A stretch of DNA of 64,000 nucleotides from Ailurus styani (GCA_002007465.1 LNAC01000336.1:322447-386446); one strand, 5' to 3'; positions 44,581 through 57,582 are shown, numbered from the stretch's first letter. Notes: a model not told the origin generated them from the letters alone. Numbers and translations: made by a program.

Positions 44581-47500
44581 AAAACTAAGGTTACAAAGTT
44601 AGTAATGGGCAAAGCAGAAGATCCTTAACAATCATTTGAGAAGGTGATGGTTGACATGAACTTTGAAAAGATTGAGGTGGACACTATTATGGATTTATTG
44701 TCAAGACATTGCAGGAAACATGATTTCTTCACATTCCAAATTTCCAGGTGTGAAACTAGTTTGAAATTACCCATGAATAGGCACCAGTTCTAGTGGGCTT
44801 CTTTAAAATATGTGTGGTATATTGACCCAGAGAGAGCTAAGGATTAACCAGGCACATTTCTTCCCTGGCTATGTACCACAACCACTAATGACTAAGGGTT
44901 AAAGCCTTCTTTGAGTGCAGTTTATGTTCTGGGATATTTATAAAGAACAACTCCATCATTAGAAATAATGACCAACAGATTTCAGGTCTCAGTGTGGAGC
45001 CTGTGAGAAAATAGATTAAAAGAAGGACTTCTCATGGGCAAAAGAGAAGGAAGATCATGTAGCCTTTTGAACTCTTTGGGAATCAGTATGGGAAGTAAAT
45101 AAATGAAACTATGGTAGAAGACTTCGGTAGGCTTCTCTTGGTTCAATCTCCAGACCAGATCTTTATACATTGTACTAAGACCTACATATTTTTTCACTAA
45201 TGTCAGTTTTAAGACTCCTAAGGCTATATATGAGTCCAAAGATAAAAAGGTAAAAATCCTTTAGCTTCTATGAAACAGAAATTTTATCAAAAATTTCAAG
45301 TTCTTAATTCCAGAGTTAGCAATCATAGAGAAATCCTCAAAGGAAATATGTAGCATTTCTTTCTAGATATGAAGTAATGAGTTCTGTAACTTGCTTTATA
45401 ACTAGTATCAAGCTAGACAGAATTGGTCAGTGGTGGCTGCTTGTGTTACTTGACTGTGTAATACATATCATAGGTTTGGGCTTAGCAAACGATTTCCTCT
45501 TTTCCATGGCATATTCACAGAACACCAAGAATAAGTGCCCAAAGGGAAGTCAGGACCATTAATAATCCCAAAGAATGGGACCTTCTCCTTCAGGTGGCAG
45601 AGGTGAAAACAGAGTACACCCTCCAAGAAGGGAATCAATTGAGTGATACTTAATAAACTGGCATCACTTTATTATGTTTTAGATGGACCTACCATTTCAG
45701 ACACTCACTCATAAATTTGAATATTTCTAAAATAAAGTAAATTGACAGTAACATTCCTGGTGCATACTTACAGTGTCATGAGAAGTGATGACCTAGGCCT
45801 CTATGGCCTATGTGGAATGAATGATACCAGTGAGAACTCATCAAGCCCTGATCTGTATAAGCTTATACTAAGTGACAAACACTAAGAAGCTTAACACTTG
45901 ACCACAACTGCAACACTGAAAAGCATTAATCCCCGGAATGGTTTTCCAGGGCAGTGATAGAATTTAGATTAAACATAGACCTATCTGAAAAGGATGAAAT
46001 CACTTGCATCTAAGGAAATTAATTCCTATATGTGATGGTGAAAGAGCAGATCAAACTTCAGGTGGAAAGTAATGCAGATTTAATTAAGAGAGACACAGAC
46101 ATCACCGTTAGGGAAGATCTTTGGGAAAAGCTCCACTGAAGCCCAAACTTCATGGATTCTGAGGTGCTATTTACATCTTACTGGGACAGAGAGGTCAATA
46201 GTGGTCATTTTTAGAGTCAAGTTACTGTTTATTCTCCACAAATTATCCCCCATAAGTATTGCACTGTCAGAGAATAAATAACACATACTACCTCCTGCTT
46301 GAAACTCTTTCCTTTGGGATGGAACTTACTTGTCATTTGAGATATAAGTTCCTTAACCTATTTGAGCATCCTTTTTTTGACCAGATATGACAGAACAGAA
46401 ATGTCTAATGGGATTTTACCACAGGGGCAGGTATAGCACGAGGGAGCAGGTTAAATATAAATTTTATCATAGGGCCCCTAGTCTTCACCCCCCACAAAAG
46501 GTACAAAGCAAGATGTTTCTGCCTTTTGCTGGAAAGGTTTCACTGCTGAAGGCCATGGACACTGATTGTTTGCCCCTAATCCCAAGGGAGCAATGCTGGG
46601 TGCACTCAGAGAAGTGAGGTGTCTGACCTTGACACAGAGGATTGAATGCAAGGTAGAAAATAGATAAATCGAGTCTGGGCACTGCATGTGATATGGAGTA
46701 AAGGTTCTTGTAAAACATTTTCAGCAGTCTCTGTTATTTGATTCCTCTAATATTTGACTCATTCCAATCACGTAAACAAAATTCATGCCAGTCCTGAGGA
46801 GGACAGGGTCTCTAATTTTGGCAGATTAAACAATATTCTCTGATTAAATGAAGACTAATGGCATTGCTTACTTTCTACCCTGAAGCCCAGCTGGCAGACA
46901 GCAAATCAAGGAAGACATGAACTCTGCAGAAAGGGTTTGGAGGTCCTTCTTCTCTTATCTCTTTATGAAATAGAGAAGATGAGGGAGGAGAGAAGAGGTA
47001 TCATTAAACTGTGGGCCAGGAAGACATACATGTAGGCACCAATCTAATGTGTGATGGCCACTCAGCCCTGCCCACAGCTCCTCTGAATATGTTGTGTAGC
47101 CCCCAAAGCAGGAAGGACTAAAAAGGAGCCAGAGATACCATTATCTAGGATGGAAAGTTTATGTGAAGCAGAAAATTTATGCGAAGAAAATTATTGGAAA
47201 TTTTTAGAACAAGGGGTAGGGTATCTGTCCTTTGCCCAGATTCATTGAAAGTCTGCTTTACAAGGCAGGTAGAGGGAACCATCCATATAGTACAGGACCT
47301 TACATCTGGGGTATTGATGTCTCTGGAAAGATTAAAGGATTGCCAGTGTCTCCACTTTTCAACAAGGGTTTTTCAATGAAGTTTATGTAGATATAGAAAT
47401 ATTCATTATCAGAAGTGAATGGCAGGAGGATCCATGGATTCTGGTCACGTCTGCTCATTCTGTAGGGCATGTTCACCAGAGGTCTACCTCTCTAAGGGGC

Positions 47501-47809
47501 TGAGAAGCCTCACTGGAGAAACATTTCTCTGCAAAGAAGAACTAGACAGAAAAGTCTGACCCAGTAACACAATCCTAACCATTAGAGGGAGTATGTATCT
47601 CTTGGATTTAAACTGAGCTTCATAATATAGGTCAAGAGAAAGGACTACGAGAAAACATCTAAAAAAATTGGTTTTGGTAAGACCTAAGTCTGATACTACA
47701 GAGTAAGGTGGCCCTTCAGCAGTAAACTTCTGATAGATCATCACAGAAAAAGAAATAGTGAAATTTTCCTGCTCTTGACCACAAAATAATCAGATTTGGC
47801 CCATTGGAG
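44581..47809. other. Unannotated, long low-repeat stretch
   Basis: About 3.2 kb with no repeat I recognise and no supported exon. Short ORFs occur (44982-45239 minus, 46387-46617 plus, 47179-47379 plus, 47484-47744 minus) without splice or family support. It is one of the longest repeat-poor parts of the window. Confidence 0.35.
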
Positions 47810-47935
47810 GCTCTAGTTCATTTCCTCTTTGAACCTCATTTCCATCTATAAAACAGGAATATTACCAGCATGTTATGTGATAAAGGGTAACATGCATTCA
47901 GTGATAATCAGGAGTGGAAAGAATATTGGAGACCA
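47810..47935 (+). repeat. MIR SINE relic
   Basis: 'tttcctctttgaacctcatttccatctataaaacagg' and 'gtgataaagggtaacatgcat' match the centre and 3' third of MIR. Confidence 0.6.
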
Positions 47936-48868
47936 CCTATTCAATAAATGAAAAAGAAGGAAGGAAAGTAATAACCACAATGAGGAACTTTTCTAAGATC
48001 CTTAGTATTATTTTAACAAACCCATCTGTAGATTTCAGCTTTATTTACTCATGGTCCAGAATTTCTCAAATATGCTAGATAACTTATGTCTGTGATTTAC
48101 TTTATAATACTCTGGTGTGGGGAGTGAGATAATATGCTAAATAGTTAAACTTCAGCTTTAGGGGCAATTGTCCTCACTGAGAATCTACACTGCAGGGATG
48201 AGAGCTAGCATAATGTGAAAAAGTCTGTATTCTAGAAACAGTTACTACAAGGTGTCTTGATCAACATCTTCTATTTAAGTTAAACTGGTGAATGACAGAA
48301 ACATTTTTATTGGTGAAATTAGTTATTTTGCAATTTGCTTAGGAAATGATAAATTTGATGCTTCTTGGTGAAATTAGAAGGTACTTAAGACATACGGATT
48401 GATGGAAAAAATAAAAATCACTTCAAATCTTTGCAAGAACACTGTAAAAATCTAGGAGATCACCAGTCTTTAGTCTAGTGATAGCACCCAAGACCAGGTG
48501 GTCCTGACATTGGTTTGAGACAATAGATGGGATTGCAGGATGATGATGATAATAAAAGTAACAGAATTTTACCTCTGCAGGGATATCATGTGTGTCTTGA
48601 ATGGATCTTTCAGGTGAGGTGGTGCTGAGAACATTGAGAAAGACAGGAGGGACTACAAGCTTACAGAGACTTGCAGGTGGAGTGAATGGTTCTGCCTGCT
48701 TACAAATAATGGTGTTTTTATTTTTTAAATAAGCATTGTTTCTAAGTCAAAATTTGATCTGTGACTGCTTTTCAGTGTAAATGCTGATTGCACGGTTTTG
48801 AAGAGAGCATCACAGAGCCTCAGTTTTTCAGTGGCTCCTGTTTTCTCCAAAAGAACCTAAGGCAGATA
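47936..48868. other. Unannotated sequence
   Basis: No repeat or gene recognised; a (atg)n-like patch near 48540-48552. Confidence 0.3.
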
Positions 48869-49046
48869 GGCTGCCTGGGTGGCACAGTTGGTTGGGCGTT
48901 CAACTCCTGGTTTTGGCTCAGGTCATGATCTCAGGGTCATGATATCAGAGTCATGAGATCAAGCCCCATGTGTTATCTCCCTCTCCCTCTGCCCCTCCCC
49001 CCTTCTCCTGTCTCTCTCAAATAAATAAATAAATATTTTTTAAAAA
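48869..49046 (+). repeat. CAN-SINE with internal triplication
   Basis: Head 'ggctgcctgggtggcacag', older body 'ttggttgggcgttcaactcc', (aaataaat)n tail. At 48921-48961 the 'ggtcatgatctca' block is present three times in diverged form, each 13-14 bases, where other copies have one plus 'gggtcctgggatcga'. Target-site duplication unclear. Confidence 0.92.
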
Positions 49047-49839
49047 TATTGCTTCAAAAGAACAGAAGAGTTAGCACAGATTGGCTCAAGTCAGTTGCCT
49101 TGCTTAAGAATTACAGCTTTTCATGGGCGTGTTAAGCACTGTAGCTGAGCACCAGAAGAGAGATCTGGAGGAAGGGATTGCATTTTGCTGCTATTTAATT
49201 CAGAGTTGGAAGGCAGTCTTCCAAGGTGTATGTGGAGCTCACACTGAAAAGTTCTCTTTTTTCAACAAATAATCATAGTTGAAGATGGGAAATCTAAGGG
49301 AAGTGACTAAGGAGAAAAGAGATGTTTTTAAGTGAGGATGTGGATTTGAGGAGATAACAATAACAGTTTGTGGAAGCACTTTTTCCAGAACTTCCTTTTG
49401 GGGGGAGGAATATCGACACCTGGGAAAGTGGCATTAAATAAATAATGCTGCCAAAAACACATCAGGAGCTTAGATGCGCTCTGAGCACAGATTCTCAGAC
49501 CTGAATTAATGAGGACATCTTGTATTAAATCATTTGACAACCTGGATGCTATTTGTCATTGAAATGTAACTTAATATACATTTTATATGCTATAAAATGC
49601 TCACCTTCAGATTGAGAGTATTGCGTTGTGAATATATATGTGCATGTGGATGTGTATATTTTTCTTAGCCTAATTCTCTGTGGAGATGTGTACTGTCAGG
49701 ACGCACCCTTAGATGTTGAGCCCGGGGCGGGGGAAGGGGACAATTACAGGGCTCCTGCAAGTGGCACCTGGTGATCTGTTGAAGAATTCCTACTAATGGG
49801 GAAGGCTCTATAGGACTTTTCCTGAGGAATATGGATGCG
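49047..49839. other. Unannotated sequence
   Basis: No repeat or gene recognised. The G-rich 'gcccggggcgggggaagggg' lies at 49720-49739. Confidence 0.3.
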
Positions 49840-50062
49840 TTTTAACCCACTCCTTCCCTTCCACCCATCCATCTGTATTCTTTCGCCAGATTCATGGTCT
49901 TCAATGCCCAAATTTGTCTTGTCCCTCTCCAATGTACAGCCTTTCAGCAGTTACCCATTTCTCACAGCTGAAATCCATATTCCTCCCCCTGGCATTTCAG
50001 AGCTGGCTAGGTATAGCCTACAGGAAGCCCTTCCTCTGAGTAAGCCAGGGATTTTGATGTTT
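49840..50062 (+). repeat. Possible L2 LINE fragment
   Basis: 'tgtacagcctttcagcagttacccatttctcacagctgaaatcc' loosely follows the L2 block around 'aaccctccaatggcttccc'. Weak. Confidence 0.3.
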
Positions 50063-51861
50063 ACTGCAACCACCTTAAATTTGCTTGACTGTGCTTTTTT
50101 CAAGCCTTTTTAGTCTGCTAGATTTCTGAGAAGAATCAAAGGTCTTCTATTTATTAAAAGGAGGAAAAAAAGATGGGTGTGGCTCTGTTCCCGGTTTCAC
50201 TAAGTAGTTATAGGCAAAAAGAAAGAAGGGAATTATTATTTTTTTAAACCCTTTCCATAAAAAAAAAAAAGACAGCTTGCCCACAAACTCTGTCGAGGCA
50301 TTCATAAGCAATTTACATAATCAACATGAATTCCAAGTATCTCTGTGCTCGATTACATTAGATAAAAACAGTTTGCTCACTATAAATCTAGTTGGCTCTT
50401 CTTTCTATTTACAGTTAAGGAAAAGCTCTCTTTACCTTAAATGGAAGGAGGTTGCTCTAGAATCAGAAACTTGTATCAAGATGCCAAGGAAGTGACAGTG
50501 TAGCATACCCCTCCTAAAATGATCAGTTATTCGAGCTTGAGTTTTGCCACTGGAATAAGAAACATCTAAAGAAAGAATTAAGAGAGAGAAATATCCAAGC
50601 AATCGGGGGAGAGAGATCTGTGCAGGCCCAAATGAAAAAGAGCCTGGCACTGTGCCCTCGTAGTCTCTGCCAGCCATCCCATCTGTGGCCAGGATGAGTT
50701 AAGGTATGATAAAAAATATGTATTCTGATATTTGTGTCTATTGATGTTTCTTTTTCCCTTATTTTTTTCTAGTTAAAGATGAATTACAACCTTAGACAAA
50801 GATGACAACATTGGGTTTTTTTGTTGTTGTTTTTTTTTCTTTATCTGAGACATGTTAAAATGGTGAACAGGGCATTGATGGAGGTTTATTTTGGTGGGAG
50901 CAGCATGTGGGGCAGCTTTGCATCCCAAAATGAATTTGGAAAGTGAAGACAGAGAGAAAGGAAAACAAACAGCAATCCCCATCCTTTAGCTTCCCACCAA
51001 ATGTATTCAGATGATTAGAATTGCATACCTGGCCAGAAGCAGGCTGAAGAACATACCCTGACTTACTTCTGTCTTCATTTAATTCTTCCAGTTTACAACT
51101 TCCAATTTACTTCCTGAAATCCTAGGTTGGTTTCACATCTCCTTACTCCACCTTCCACCCTCATCCATGTGAGCCTTAGTCCACATCAGACACACAGTGA
51201 TCTTCAGATTGTGATGCTAGTGGGGGCAGAAAGAGAACTGTGTTTGCAGGAGGAAGACATGTCCATGCTTTTTCCATCCCATTTCTCAGACCCTTTGGTG
51301 TGACATTCTTGGTGGTAAAATTTGGGAGGGCGCGGTTTGGTGATAGGTGTGACTTTTGCTTTTGAGAAGTAAGAGGAGGGAGGTGGAAAGGGAAACAAAG
51401 AGTTAACAGTTTATGGAGGCCTGGCGGGTGTTTCTGTTTGTTCAGTTCAGTTTACCTGGTGAGGGGAGAGGACAGGACTTAAAGCAAAGACTGAAAGCAA
51501 GAATGAATGCAAGAATGAATCTTCCTCTGGCTGGAGTCAACAATTGGAATCTCTTAAGAGGATGGAAACTTTATCTAAACTACCTCCTACTCATTCCCGT
51601 CACCAAAGGTGGTGTGTTTGTGGGTGGGGGCATGGTGGGTAGTTGCCTAATTTGTGGATCAGAAGATTCCAGAACAATGAGTGGATTATGTCTTCTAGTG
51701 AATGAAGTTACTTTTCCTTCTTTTTTCTACTCTGTTACACTTACTTCAGAGAGAGAACATTTCACTTGTTTTATTTCTTTCTCTTTTTGCCTCTCTGTCT
51801 CATGACAGTGGAGAATATATGTAATATACAATGATGGATAATGTGGTGTGCTGCTTTAGGA
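50063..51861. other. Unannotated; possible conserved part at 50270-50500
   Basis: No repeat recognised. 50270-50500 reads like unique, possibly conserved DNA. A 130-codon plus ORF at 51413-51805 is not supported: no splice sites at its ends, no recognisable family, and composition like its surroundings. Confidence 0.35.
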
Positions 51862-52189
51862 CAGTGGTGCCCAGACTTTGGAATTTTATGGATCCAGTAG
51901 CATTTCCAGGGACTTAGGTAAGCTGATAATGTTATGCAAGTTCAACATATATCTATATGTAAATAAGTACAGTTATATATACCATTTACCATCATCCTAA
52001 ATTGATAATATAAAAGAAGTTTTAACATAAGAAACAAAGTAATCTCAGTGTTTCAAAAAAAATAAATTTAAATTTGGCTTTAAAAGAAATCTTACCAAAT
52101 CTACTGGTCACACGGAGACCATCATTTTGAAGTATTCAGATCTAAAAGGCAATGTTTAATATTCACTGATATTGAGCTACTAATTTAAG
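51862..52189. other. Possible old DNA-transposon relic
   Basis: 'ggacagtggtgcccagacttt' resembles the 'cagtggttctcaaacttt' end shared by hAT-type MER elements, and 52110-52150 could be the other end. Too diverged to name. Confidence 0.25.
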
Positions 52190-52431
52190 TCAAATTCTGG
52201 ATCATAATGTTTTTCTTTTAAGTCAATTCATATGGTAAATTGTGTCGATTGATTTTTAAAATAATCAGCCATCCATGCATTCCTGGATAAACCTTTTACA
52301 AATTATTGTGTTCAAATTTCTGAAAAATTTTTTTAGAATTTTTCCGTTGATTTCATGAGGGATATTGGTCTATAGTTTTCCTTTATCATAACAGTTTTGC
52401 CCAGTTTTGGCATCAGGGTTTAGTTGGCTGA
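52190..52431 (-). repeat. Old L1M ORF2, left part (split by LTR)
   Basis: Inverted ORF2: 'ccatgcattcctggataaac', 'ttgatttcatgagggatattgg', 'tctatagttttcctttatc', 'cccagttttggcatcagggt'. The match breaks exactly where the LTR begins and resumes after it. Confidence 0.75.
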
Positions 52432-52909
52432 ATGGTTATTATCAAAAACATATGTCTAATACCCAGAACCCGTGAGTTTTATTTCCTATGGTAAGAGAGT
52501 AACTATAACCTTATATGGCAAAATATGTGGTTAAGAATGTTGAGAGGTTTGAGCTTATTTTAGATTATCTGACTGGCTCCCAAAATACAAAGACAAATGC
52601 TCACATAAGACAGAGGCAAAGGGACATTTGAAATAGATAGAAAAGGACAGAGCACACAGAAGAGAAGACAGCATGCCACAGAGGCAGAGATTGAAGTGAT
52701 AGGGTCACAAACCAAGGGACACCAGGACCAGATATTCCAGAAGCTGGAAGAAACAAGGATTCTTTCCTAGAGGCTTTGGAGGGAGTGTGGTCTTGCTGAC
52801 ACCTTGATTTCAGACTCTTGACACCACAGCTGAGAAAGAATAAATTTGTCATTTTAAGCCACCTAGTTTGTAATAATTTATTATAGCAAATCCAAAGAAA
52901 CTAAAAATA
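52432..52909 (+). repeat. MaLR-type LTR nested in L1
   Basis: Same family as the LTR at 12195-12666: 'ccttatatggcaaaatatgtgg', 'gaccagatattccagaagctgg', 'gacaccttgatttcagactc', 'ataaatttgtcattttaagccacctagtttg'. It lies inside an inverted L1, so it is younger than that L1. Confidence 0.8.
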
Positions 52910-53238
52910 CAATATAATGATGGTCTCATAAAATGAGTTTCCACAATAGTTTGTGGAGAATTAGTACTATTTATTTATCTTTGAAGCCATCTGGTTCTGG
53001 ACTTTTCTTTATGCAATGTTTTTCTATACAAAGTCGATCTGTGTAATGGATATAGGGTCAATCAAATTTGGGTTTTGTTTTTGTTTTTTTTAATAAATAA
53101 GCTTTTAAAGTTTTATTTTTCAAAAAAATCATCCATTTCATTTATATTCACATTTATTGGTATAGAGTTGTTCTGGTGTCATCTCTTCTGATAAGTTTTA
53201 ATATTTTATGTTTTTTTCTTTTATAGTTATTTCAGTGT
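52910..53238 (-). repeat. Old L1M ORF2, right part
   Basis: 'gatggtctcataaaatgagt' continues 'ttttggcatcagggt' from before the LTR, then 'tgaagccatctggttctggacttttcttt' and 'catccatttcatttatat', which is L1 ORF2 in the inverted order. Confidence 0.75.
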
Positions 53239-53690
53239 GTTATAAGTTGAATTGTGCTCCCCTTTCACAATGCCCCCACGTACCCCCCCAAAAGTTGAAG
53301 TCCTAACCCTCAGTACTTCAGAATGTGACCTTATTTGGAAATTGCATCACTGGAAATGTAATTTAGAGTTGTTAAAATGAGGTCATACTAGAGTAGAATA
53401 AGCCTCTAACCCTGTATGACTGGTATCCTTGAAAAGCAGTAATTGGGACACAGACACACTCCTAGGGAGAACGCCATGTGAACATAAAGGCAGAGACTGA
53501 GGTAAAGCATGTGTGAGCAAAGGAATAACAGATTGCAGTAAACCATCAGAAGCTATGGGAGAGGCCTGGACCCATTCTCTTTCATATTCTTGTCTCCAGG
53601 ACTTGGAGAGGATAAATTTCAGTTGTTTAAGCCACCCAGTTTGTGATCCTTTTTTGGCAGCCCCGCCCCTAGCAAACTGATACAAAATGG
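53239..53690 (+). repeat. MLT1A-type MaLR LTR
   Basis: Good match: 'ttgaagtcctaaccctcagtac', 'cagaatgtgaccttatttgg', 'aacgccatgtgaacataaagg', 'tttaagccacccagtttgtg' and 'cccctagcaaactgatac'. It is a solo LTR and sits directly beside the L1/LTR nest. Confidence 0.85.
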
Positions 53691-53711
53691 GAGGTAATAT
53701 ATCTTGGCCCA

Positions 53712-53905
53712 TGGGGTGCCTGGGTGGCCCAGTTGGTTAAGCGTCTGCCTTAGGCTCCGTTCATGATCCTAAAGTCCCAAGATCGAGGCCTGCACCGGGC
53801 TCCCCGCTCAATGGGGAGTCAGCTTCCCCTCTGCCCCTCACCCTGCTCTTGTGCCTTCTCTCACTCTCTCAAATAAATAAATAAAATCTTAAAAATATCT
53901 TTATT
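53712..53905 (+). repeat. CAN-SINE
   Basis: Head 'ggggtgcctgggtggcccag', 'ttggttaagcgtctgcc', tail (aaat)n. A perfect 14-bp duplication 'tatatcttggccca' flanks it (53698-53711, 53906-53919). Confidence 0.96.
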
Positions 53906-53919
53906 TATATCTTGGCCCA

Positions 53920-55575
53920 AAGCAAAGTTGGTAGTTATTCAAAGCACAGATGTCTGGATTCAGTAAATACACGTAGTTTATATTATAACTGATAAAGTTT
54001 AGCAGACTCAATTTTAGAAAAATGCCATAATGAAGGTCAATAATTCCTTTGTTGTAGATAGCATTCAAATGATTCTGCTGAAAAGTGTGATAATGAGGAA
54101 GGTAGAAATAGGGAATTGTTCCAAAATGTGAAGGGGAAAAAAAAAAGGCCCATTGGCTTGACACTTAAAGTAGAGATTTCAGGAAGGACACTAAATCATG
54201 AATCAGAAAATACAAAAGAGATACAGCCAGAGAAATCAAGAACCCTGGATCTGGTGATAAGGGGCTGGAGAGTCCTTTTGAGGTCAGACTGTCCTCACCT
54301 CCTGCTACCAAATATGTATGCTATGGAGTGTTTTCCGTAGGGACCCGGGCAGAGTCACAATCTACAGTCTAGTAAGAGCAGACCAGGAAAGAACTCTGAA
54401 AAAGTTGCCTACAGGGTTTTTGCCATAATGCTTTTACAATCGTTTCCTCTGACAAAAGATTTCTAATCCCATAAAAGAATTTTGTATGCAGTTTACCTGT
54501 GAGGTTTAAAGAACAGTTAAGTAGAAAAATTGAATTAAATGGGCCAAGTTTTAAGTTTAACAAAGGCTTCTGTGATAGGAGAGCAAGTATTTCACCAAAA
54601 GAAATAAATACTTTAAGGTTAACCATTTCTTCAAAATCCATGCTATTTGTGATATTAGCTTTTCAGGTCATCCTTTGCTCTCATTTATACGATAGCCCAT
54701 GGCTGATTAACCCAAGACCAGTGTCTTCAGTTGTCACTTGTTTTCACGTGTTTTTGTTATTTATCTAGTGGAATATTAAGAATGTATTGATTAGCCAAAA
54801 TAAGTGAAAAACAAAAACAAAAACAAAAAACTTACCTTGCCCAATAGATCCGTCGCCTTTAAATCACTACCTCAAAATTGTCAGAGCTAGAGTTTTCACT
54901 CCCAGGAAAGACCAGCTTCATAAGTTTAAAAAAAAAAAAGCCCTTGGAAACATTAATTCTAGCTCCCTCATATTTCAGCTAATTGAGGCAAATGACCCAA
55001 GTGCAGAATTTGCCAGCAGCATAGGTTTTATTTAGTATATAAAAAAAATCCTTTCTTATCTATAGAGAACAGCAAAGAGAGCTTTTTGCACACACATTTG
55101 TCTATGAAGCAATAGTATCTTTTCTGGCCTTGCCCTTTGGGGAGAAGAAAAGCAGAACAAAGAATAGGCATCTTGAATTTAGAATAGATATACATTCAGC
55201 TGCAGTTGTAGGTTACCTATGGGCTATGTGTCTCTAATTATTTCCCATTATAAATTCTAATTTGTCTTCCTAGTATCTTAAAAAAAAAGAGGATTAATGG
55301 ACATTTTCAGGGAAGGGGACCAGACATAATCCCTTAACATGTTTCCTTGACATCTTGCATAACCTTTCAGCATCTTTCTCATATTTTCTGGTTGATTTAA
55401 TCTGGTAATTTTTACTAAAGACAAAAGCCACTAGGAAAAAAGTGCAAATAATAGGTCAGAGCTCTCTCTACTTTCTTATAAAAGCATTTTCTTAATGTGT
55501 TGTTACTCTTGGGAATTCTATTCTCTTGAAATTAGGTGTTGAAGTTTTACGTTTTGTATATCTCCAAAGGGATTG
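53920..55575. other. Unannotated unique sequence
   Basis: About 1.65 kb with no gene or repeat recognised; an (aaaac)n-like run at 54807-54830. Confidence 0.35.
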
Positions 55576-55862
55576 ACTGTCTTGCATTCAACAACACAAA
55601 TATTTATTAGGTGCTTTTATGTACCAGACATACACAAAAATGCGGAAATACCAAGATAAAGAAGACACAGTTCATTCCCTGAAGGACTGTTCATCCTGGC
55701 TGGGGTGACAGATATGTTTACCATTACCATAATGCAACATAGTAAGAGGTGTGTACTTTGGGATGAAAAATCATCATGGAATCCCAGAGAAAGAAACAGT
55801 TTTTCCTTGTAGCCTTTGTATTCCACTTCACCTCTGCTAAACAACTGCAAAATGCAATCTCT
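55576..55862 (-). repeat. L2 LINE 3' end
   Basis: 'gcattcaacaacacaaatatttattagg', 'tgcttttatgtaccagacata' and 'agttcattccctgaaggac' are the inverted L2 terminus, one of the better preserved L2 ends here. Confidence 0.8.
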
Positions 55863-56734
55863 TAGGACTAATGAACTTGAGTGTAATAGATAGCTTCCAA
55901 AACAGTCAGCTGGAAGTTTATAGTTTGCCTTAGGAAGGAAGGTGCCCTGAGTTTGATTTATCCGTGACTTGAAGAAATAGTCATCTCAGACTGGAAGGAG
56001 TCAGAGAGCAGGCATGATGGAAATCTGAAGTTAGCTTTGTTCTAGGCTGAAACACTTTGTTGTGCACACATCCGTGTACCTACATAACTTTATACACCTT
56101 TAGAAAATTTATTAACTGGACATTATCAGTGTCTCCCTGGGAAGAAGTTTACTATGAGTATGTGAGAGAAAAAGGTAACACAATTGATGATAAATGAGTA
56201 AAAAGATTTTAATCTACTTTATTTATTTCTTACATACCATTTGGAGATGATTACATAGGTAAAAATGCAGGTAAGCCAAGTTTTTTCCTCTTCCCCTCCC
56301 CACATCTTCAGGTTTATTGACTTTTTAAAGAAACAGAAGAGATAAACATGACTAACAAATGCTTTGAGTCTTAAAGATATTTCTATGTACTGCATTTATT
56401 CTATTTAGATGTGTCTAATTGAGACTTAAAATAGGGTAGTCTCCCTATAATTATATAGGATTTATTAATGAGTGGGGGGTTTACAGAGCCTGGGAAGGAA
56501 TTAAAGTAACGATTCAGGGTGCAGAGGCCTTTTGCGTTAACAAATAACAGTTTTCAGAACCTCGTAAATGATGATTGATATTGCTGTGCTTGTTGCACGG
56601 GAGTTGTTATCTTTTAACCTCATCAGGGATTCCTACATTCTAGGGTTGAGAGGGAATGAGGACAGTTGTTTCTGTAATTGTTCAAAAAGTTTTTGTTTTA
56701 GCAATATTATTTACGTAAGCTGTTTATTTTAAAA
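55863..56734. promoter_or_regulatory. Unannotated; candidate regulatory block at 56480-56700
   Basis: No repeat recognised. 56520-56650 has a TGATTGAT word (56572-56579, PBX/MEIS-like) and TTATCT (56607-56612, GATA-like). Conservation is unknown; a guess only. Confidence 0.25.
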
Positions 56735-57051
56735 TATTCCCAAATCTACAGAACAATTGCGATAGTACAATGCCCTTTACATAGCTTCCCCAGCTGGTAT
56801 CTCAAGCCACGTTTGCCTCAGCATTTTCTCTCTTGTTTTCATTTCTTTTTCTGTACCATGTGAGAGTAAGTTGCAGTTATGATCACCATTAATGCTTCAG
56901 TGTATATTTGCAAGAAAAAAGATATTCTCCTAGTAATGATAGTATAACCATCAGAATCAGAAAATTAATATTACCCAATTTTATCATCTTATCAGCTGAC
57001 TCCCTTCCAATTTTACCCATTGTTTTAGTGATACTTAAAATGTCCAGGATT
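56735..57051 (-). repeat. L1M LINE 3' region, part 1
   Basis: Inverted old L1: 'cattgttttagtgatac', 'gtgagagtaagttgcagtta', 'gcttcagtgtatatttgcaag', 'agaatcagaaaattaatatt'. Continues after the SINE at 57052. Confidence 0.75.
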
Positions 57052-57250
57052 GGGGGCACCTGGGTGGCTCAGTGGGTTAAGCCTCTGCCTTTGGCTCAGG
57101 TCATGATCTCAGGGTCCTGGGATCGAGCCCCGCATTGGGCTCTCTGCTCAGCAGGGAGCCTGCTTCCTTCTCTCTCTGCCTGCCTCTCTGCCTACTTGTG
57201 ATCTCTCTCTCTCTCTCTGTGTCAAATGAATAAATAAAATCTTTAAAAAA
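57052..57250 (+). repeat. Young CAN-SINE (mustelid MVB2-like)
   Basis: Near consensus: 'gggggcacctgggtggctcag' type head, 'gtgggttaagcctctgcc', 'tgcctctctgcctacttgtg', (aataaa) tail. A perfect 15-bp duplication 'aaaatgtccaggatt' flanks it (57037-57051, 57251-57265) inside an L1. Confidence 0.97.
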
Positions 57251-57582
57251 AAAATGTCCAGGATTATGTGTTGTGTTTAGTCATCACAGTCTTTCGATCT
57301 TCTTCAATCTGGAAGAGTGCCTTAGCCTTTGTTTCTCTCTCTGGACATTTATATTTTTAAAGAGTATAGTCCACTTACTTTAGATTTGATTGTATATTCT
57401 TATAATTTATGCAGAATTTATGCATACCTGAATAATTCGGGAGGGGCAGAAATATATTAAAAGTGATGCTGAGATCTTTTCGTTTCATCGTATTAAGGAA
57501 CACATGATGTCAATTTGTTACTTTCCTGGTATATTAACTTTTATCACTTGATTAAGATGGTGTCTGACCTGTGTCTTTACTA

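Noticed and set aside
51413..51805. 130-codon plus ORF
   Set aside because: A good acceptor-like 'tttgttcag' exists near its start, but the next GT-type donor comes after only 13 bases, and the rest has no coding or splice support.
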